A DNA stretch of 64,000 nucleotides from Parabacteroides chongii (GTDB lineage: Bacteria > Bacteroidota > Bacteroidia > Bacteroidales > Tannerellaceae), in contig NZ_CP120849.1 of assembly GCF_029581355.1 (NCBI RefSeq), forward strand, positions 2,264,501 to 2,328,500, read 5' to 3'. Positions within the stretch are counted from its first letter, which is position 1; each line of letters opens with the position of its first letter. A program made the position numbers and the translations under genes. Below, in pieces: positions 60,060-64,000 of this stretch. The notes beneath the pieces are model-generated. The model did no database searches, was not told the origin of the DNA, and was given only the letters and a program-made list of their open reading frames with translations.

Positions 60060-63000
60060 TTAGAAATTAACTTGCAAACCAAAAGTGAACGTACGGGGGG
60101 TCGGATAACGACCATGGTCACAACCACGGCTCATAACACTGGTATCTTCACTGTCTGTACCTGCTCCGCCATTTGAGCCCAGGTCAGGATTATAGCCTTT
60201 GTACTTCGTTGCCATAAAGAGGTTTTCCATTGCTGTGTAAATACGTACATTCTGCAATTTGATCTTTTCTGTCCACATTTTCGGCAGTGTATAGCCCAGT
60301 TCCAATGTTTTCAGACGGAAGAAAGAGCCGTTTTCCAACCAACGATCGGAGATAGCCTGGTTGTTCTTGTTTTCATCGTCTGCAGTGTAACGTGGCATAT
60401 CAGTATTACGGTTATCTTCACGCCACTCGTTTAATACATCTGTAGAAACGTTGGTTGTACCGTTTTGCATATAAGAAGTTCCGTAACGCATGGAGTTAAA
60501 TACTTTGTTACCAAAAGTTCCATCAAAGAACAAGCTAAGGTCAATGCCTTTATAAGCTCCGGTAAGGCTTAAACCCATATTCAATTTTGGGAACGGATTT
60601 CCACAATACTGCTGGTCGCTGGCGTTGATCTGTCCGTCACCGTTATAATCGATAAATTTAATATCGCCCGGTTTAGCCTTCGGCTGGATAATTGTACCTT
60701 CCGCATTGGTATAGTTGCGGATTTCTTCTTCACTCTGGAAAATTCCGTCTGTTTTGATCAGGTAGAATGACCCGATAGGCTTACCTTCCTTAGCCCAGGT
60801 AATTGTACCTCCGCCATTTGGGTTGAAACCTGAAATTTCCTGTTTTGTAACAGTTTGGATCTCTTTCAGGTTATTTTTGATGTGAGAAAGGTTCAGACCT
60901 ACTGAATAATAGAATTCGCCTACTGTGTTACGGTGGTTTAATGAAAGTTCAAAACCTTTATTTTCAAGTAAAGCTGCGTTCATAACGGGTGCGCTGCTCA
61001 TACCACCGCTGGGTGCTTGATTAACACTCATCAACAGGCCATCTGTTTTCTGAATAAAGTAATCGGCAGTTACACTAAAACGGCTGTTCAGGAATGATGC
61101 ATCCACACCGATATTGGTTGTCTTTGTTTTTTCCCAGGTTGTTTCCGGCGGAGTTACCCATTCTGAATTAGTGATTTGGCCTACCCACCAGTTTCCTCCT
61201 TGTACATAGTTGAAGCCGTCTTTAATAGTACTTTGTGTCTGATATTCGTCGATACCGTTTATGTTACCTAAAACACCGTAGCTGGCACGTAGCTTTAATT
61301 CGTTTACAGTATTCTTTGCTGACTCGAAGAACGGTTCGTTCATGATATTCCAGCCTACTGATGCCGATGGGAAAGTACCGTAACGGTGACCGTCGACAAA
61401 ACGGGAAGAACCATCCCGGCGAATAGAGGCTGAAATTATGTAACGTGAATCGTAGCTATACATTGCACGGGCGAATAAAGAAACCAATGTACTGGTTGTT
61501 TGACTACCACCGGCTGTACTGGAACTTGCCAAACCGGCTCCAATCACTCTGATTCCGTCAGGCATACCGGTACGTTTTGCATTGAAACCACGGGAGTTAT
61601 CTTTTTGAGCAGAGTAACCTAACAATCCGGAGACAGTATGTTTTCCGAATGTATTATCGTAATGCAATGTATTTTCAAGTAGCCATCTGTCACCCCATGT
61701 AGTACCTTCTGCTAAACTGTTATCCATGTTTTTGCTGGAAGAACTGAAATAATATGGTTCAATGAAGTCATAGCTTCTTCGTGTTGTTTTGTCTATACCG
61801 ACATTAAATTTATATTTCAGGCCTTTCAATCCTAAGTCGACTTCAGCGAAAGCATTGACCAACAGGTCTATACCATGTTTTTGACGATCGTAAGCTTCTA
61901 CATAACCGACTGGGTTGTCAATCTGGCGTGCCCAAGCTGGAACAGTACCCCAATGCCCTCTATAATCCTGATTGCTTTCGTTGGTGCCGTCATCATATAC
62001 CGACATAACCGGAACCGCACGTAATGCAGAGTTAAAGCTGATATCGTCATAATCCTGATCCCATATTTTCATCATGATCGTGCTACCTACACGAAGGTGG
62101 TTGTTGAAGAATGAGAAGTCATTTTTAGCACGTAAGTTCCAGGCTTCATAACCGGTAGTCTTTACGATACCTTCCTGATTCAAGTAACTGGCAGAAACAT
62201 TGAACGTAGATGTTTTGTTACCGCCTGAGATATTCATTGATACTTTGTTTACAGCAGCCGTGCGATATAATTCATCCTGCCAGTCAGTTCCTTTTCCGTT
62301 CCAACCGGTAAGTAACGGCTGGTCTTGTGCTATGTTATTCAATTTGCAGTAATCGCGGAATTGATTTCCGTCGAGTACATCTATTTTGCGCATCATTTTC
62401 TGTACACCGGTATAAGCATTTACATCTACGCGGGTCGGCATTTCCTTGTGTCCGCCTTTTGTCGTGATCAATACAACACCGTTTGCAGCACGTGAACCGT
62501 AAATAGCAGCTGCAGATGCGTCTTTCAATACATCGATTGACTGGATGTCGGATGGTTCTACCATATTGATATCACCATATACACCGTCAATTACATATAA
62601 TGGAGAAGATTTGCTCAAAGAATTGACACCGCGGATATTGATGTTCATTCCTTCACCCGGTTGACCATTCGCGGCGGAAACTGTTACACCTGCAATACGT
62701 CCCTGTAATGCGGAAGAGGCATTACGTGCCAAACCTGCCTGTAACTCTTTTCCTGAAACAGAGGCTACAGCACCTGTTAAATCTTTTTTCTTTACTGTAC
62801 CGTAACCGATAACTACAACTTCATCCAGTTGTTCGCCTTCTGCCATTGTAACATTAATGACATTCTGGTTGTTAACAGCTACAGTAGAAGCTTGCATACC
62901 GACAAAAGAGAATTCAAGAACTTGCCCAGGGGACACACTGATAGAGTAGTTACCATCAATATCGGTTGTTGTACCTTGTGTGGTTCCTTTAATAACAACT

Positions 63001-63125
63001 GTTGCTCCGATGACCGGATTGTTCTCCGAGTCTTTTACCGTACCTTTTACGGTCATTGCTTGTTGTGCCCAACTTGAGAGTGTGAAAGCACCTAGCAATA
63101 ATGAGAAAGCTAGTTTTCTGTTCAT
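60060..63125 (-). CDS. SusC-like TonB-dependent receptor without STN domain
   Basis: A 1021-residue outer-membrane transporter. Signal peptide AFTLSSWAQQ (~21), then directly the carboxypeptidase regulatory-like domain (GTVKDSENNPVIGATVVIKG, ~27-100), the TonB-box/plug start EVVVIGYGTVKKKDLTGAV, and the SusC motif VLKDASAAAIYGSRAANGVVLITTKGG. The barrel ends with FGLQVNF. The lack of STN fits the absence of sigma/FecR genes, so regulation must come from elsewhere, for example a hybrid two-component or SusR-like system outside the window (inference). Confidence 0.93.
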   Translation of the reverse strand: MNRKLAFSLLLGAFTLSSWAQQAMTVKGTVKDSENNPVIGATVVIKGTTQGTTTDIDGNYSISVSPGQVLEFSFVGMQASTVAVNNQNVINVTMAEGEQLDEVVVIGYGTVKKKDLTGAVASVSGKELQAGLARNASSALQGRIAGVTVSAANGQPGEGMNINIRGVNSLSKSSPLYVIDGVYGDINMVEPSDIQSIDVLKDASAAAIYGSRAANGVVLITTKGGHKEMPTRVDVNAYTGVQKMMRKIDVLDGNQFRDYCKLNNIAQDQPLLTGWNGKGTDWQDELYRTAAVNKVSMNISGGNKTSTFNVSASYLNQEGIVKTTGYEAWNLRAKNDFSFFNNHLRVGSTIMMKIWDQDYDDISFNSALRAVPVMSVYDDGTNESNQDYRGHWGTVPAWARQIDNPVGYVEAYDRQKHGIDLLVNAFAEVDLGLKGLKYKFNVGIDKTTRRSYDFIEPYYFSSSSKNMDNSLAEGTTWGDRWLLENTLHYDNTFGKHTVSGLLGYSAQKDNSRGFNAKRTGMPDGIRVIGAGLASSSTAGGSQTTSTLVSLFARAMYSYDSRYIISASIRRDGSSRFVDGHRYGTFPSASVGWNIMNEPFFESAKNTVNELKLRASYGVLGNINGIDEYQTQSTIKDGFNYVQGGNWWVGQITNSEWVTPPETTWEKTKTTNIGVDASFLNSRFSVTADYFIQKTDGLLMSVNQAPSGGMSSAPVMNAALLENKGFELSLNHRNTVGEFYYSVGLNLSHIKNNLKEIQTVTKQEISGFNPNGGGTITWAKEGKPIGSFYLIKTDGIFQSEEEIRNYTNAEGTIIQPKAKPGDIKFIDYNGDGQINASDQQYCGNPFPKLNMGLSLTGAYKGIDLSLFFDGTFGNKVFNSMRYGTSYMQNGTTNVSTDVLNEWREDNRNTDMPRYTADDENKNNQAISDRWLENGSFFRLKTLELGYTLPKMWTEKIKLQNVRIYTAMENLFMATKYKGYNPDLGSNGGAGTDSEDTSVMSRGCDHGRYPTPRTFTFGLQVNF

Positions 63126-63166
63126 AATGTTTGTTTAAAGATTAATTTGTGTATTTTCATCTGATG

Positions 63167-63198
63167 CAAAGGTAAGGTGTCGGAGGAGGGGAAATCAA
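63167..63198 (-). promoter_or_regulatory. Promoter of the minus-strand susC-susD
   Basis: On the minus strand TTG (63196-63198), 21-base spacer, TACCTTTG (63167-63174) followed by C. Start point near 63160, leader of about 35 bases. Confidence 0.65.
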
Positions 63199-63587
63199 GT
63201 AGAATTTTTGCGACATATAATGAATCTTGATCAATTATTGAGAGGTATACAAGCTCTATAGAGAGTCTTTTTCGTCGAAAATAGTATGATAATATTTCAT
63301 CAGAGGGGGCGATTGAAGTGAGTGGAATGTCAAAATCTTATTAGTTTGTGATAAATTTGTATTGTGTTTTATAACATGTGTTAATTTTGGGCACTTTGTG
63401 ATGGAAGACTTTCTCATTGATTATCATTCCCATTTACAAAAATAGAATTGTCAAAATGATATTAGTGTAGCATGAAATTGGAATTAGTATACCGTGTAAA
63501 TAGAATTACCTCTGCGGGTAATGTTTTTTAACGTATCAAATGGATAGAAATATTGTTTGACTGATGAAACTTTGTCAAAAATGAAAT
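63199..63587. other. AT-rich intergenic region without identified genes
   Basis: I see no convincing coding frame or RNA gene. Isolated TAnnTTTG-like boxes occur on both strands without a -33 partner. Regulator binding sites for the susC promoter may lie here, but none is recognisable. Confidence 0.5.
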
Positions 63588-63621
63588 CTCCCCATTTGAT
63601 ATATGCATATCAGATGAGGAG
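63588..63621 (-). terminator. Hairpin downstream of the window-edge EEP gene
   Basis: CTCCCCATTTGATAT (63588-63602) pairs with ATATCAGATGAGGAG (63607-63621) with two mismatches around the loop ATGC. On the minus strand it lies 31 bp after the gene and is followed by GGGG-less T-rich sequence (ATTTCATTTTTG), so it is a plausible terminator. Confidence 0.55.
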
Positions 63622-63652
63622 GCTGAATTCTGTTAACAGATTAATAATTCTG

Positions 63653-64000
63653 TTATTTGACTAATTGGAATGTTGCTAAAACTGCTTTATGGTCGGTTGG
63701 CCAGATTCCTGCCGGAAGAATGATCGGATCGGCTGTTTCTTCTGTAACACGTTCTCCGCGAAGGATATCCCCCTTAGGTCCGATAATCGTTACATCTGTC
63801 AGACTCAACCCGTTGTGAGGTGTATACATAATGAAGTCGATACGATCCCGATCGTCCGCTTCAGGTGACCAGACCAGTTTTTTCAATGCGATATCCGGAC
63901 AGTCTGCCGGACAGGTAAATCCCGGATGGGTAACCGGATCGGGATATTTTTCGCGATAAGAATCTTTGAAGCCGGCTTTTTCGAGCATAACGGATACATC
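63653..64000 (-). CDS. Endonuclease/exonuclease/phosphatase-family protein, C-terminal part (runs off the window)
   Basis: The last ~115 codons of a gene that continues beyond the right edge; the frame stays open to base 64000. Visible EEP-fold features are RIDFIMYTPHNGLSLTDV and the catalytic PTDHKAVLATFQL ending. Earlier motifs are outside the window. It is a second EEP-family protein flanking the SusC/SusD locus and is not closely similar to the one at 54381. It has its own downstream hairpin and is probably a separate transcript from susC. Confidence 0.75.
   Translation of the reverse strand, partial: DVSVMLEKAGFKDSYREKYPDPVTHPGFTCPADCPDIALKKLVWSPEADDRDRIDFIMYTPHNGLSLTDVTIIGPKGDILRGERVTEETADPIILPAGIWPTDHKAVLATFQLVK

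Noticed and set aside
1..64000. tRNA or rRNA genes and integrase-type mobile elements
   Set aside because: I saw no tRNA cloverleaf, rRNA segment, transposase or integrase reading frame; only remnants and inverted repeats.

Overview
The window looks like a chromosomal segment from a gut Bacteroidota, most likely Parabacteroides or a close relative. The evidence is the set of ECF sigma / FecR / SusC / SusD cassettes, serine-type sulfatases, glycoside hydrolases of families 29, 38, 92, 95 and 130, and Bacteroidota promoters of the form (T)TTG-N19-21-TAnnTTTG. The genus is inference; no rRNA or tRNA is present to settle it.

Layout. (1) 1-1000 is a worn edge: a 24-bp imperfect inverted repeat and two gene remnants. 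(2) 1180-9294 is PUL 1: ECF sigma, FecR, SusC with an STN domain, SusD, GH29 fucosidase. (3) 9374-11847 holds a fic pseudogene with an intact-looking operator/promoter, a beta-propeller lipoprotein and a voltage-gated K+ channel. (4) 12037-17101 is a GH38-GH92 alpha-mannosidase pair behind two LacI-type operator-like sites. (5) 17200-17541 has two tiny convergent membrane-protein genes. (6) 17713-25941 and 26021-34432 are two consecutive paralogous modules, each ECF sigma-FecR-SusC-SusD-sulfatase. (7) 34512-41182 has a LacI-type site, then GH29, GH95 and a third sulfatase. (8) trpS and a HepT-MntA toxin-antitoxin pair follow. (9) 43177-54409 is an ECF sigma, two outer-membrane barrels, FecR, and two TonB-receptor/DUF4249 pairs split by an inverted cold-shock gene. 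(10) 54381-64000 (minus strand) is a PUL without a local sigma factor: SusC, SusD, an arylsulfotransferase-like lipoprotein, a GH130 phosphorylase and endonuclease/exonuclease/phosphatase-family proteins on both sides.

How the parts fit. SusC/SusD pairs would bind and import oligosaccharides. Fucosidases, sulfatases and mannosidases would strip terminal fucose, sulfate and mannose, a set that suits sulfated, fucosylated host glycans (inference). The FecR proteins probably hold their cognate sigma factors until the STN domain of the matching receptor signals ligand. The three sulfatases carry Ser at the formylglycine position, so they need an anaerobic sulfatase-maturating enzyme encoded elsewhere.

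The most interesting non-coding structure is regulatory. Two of the three sigma-linked susC genes have, overlapping their start codon, an antisense promoter that fires into the FecR-susC gap and ends at an antisense intrinsic terminator (predicted DonS-like cis-antisense RNAs). Two intergenic regions fuse a terminator hairpin with a promoter whose -7 box is the hairpin loop. The decayed fic gene keeps a promoter enclosed by two copies of a palindromic operator.
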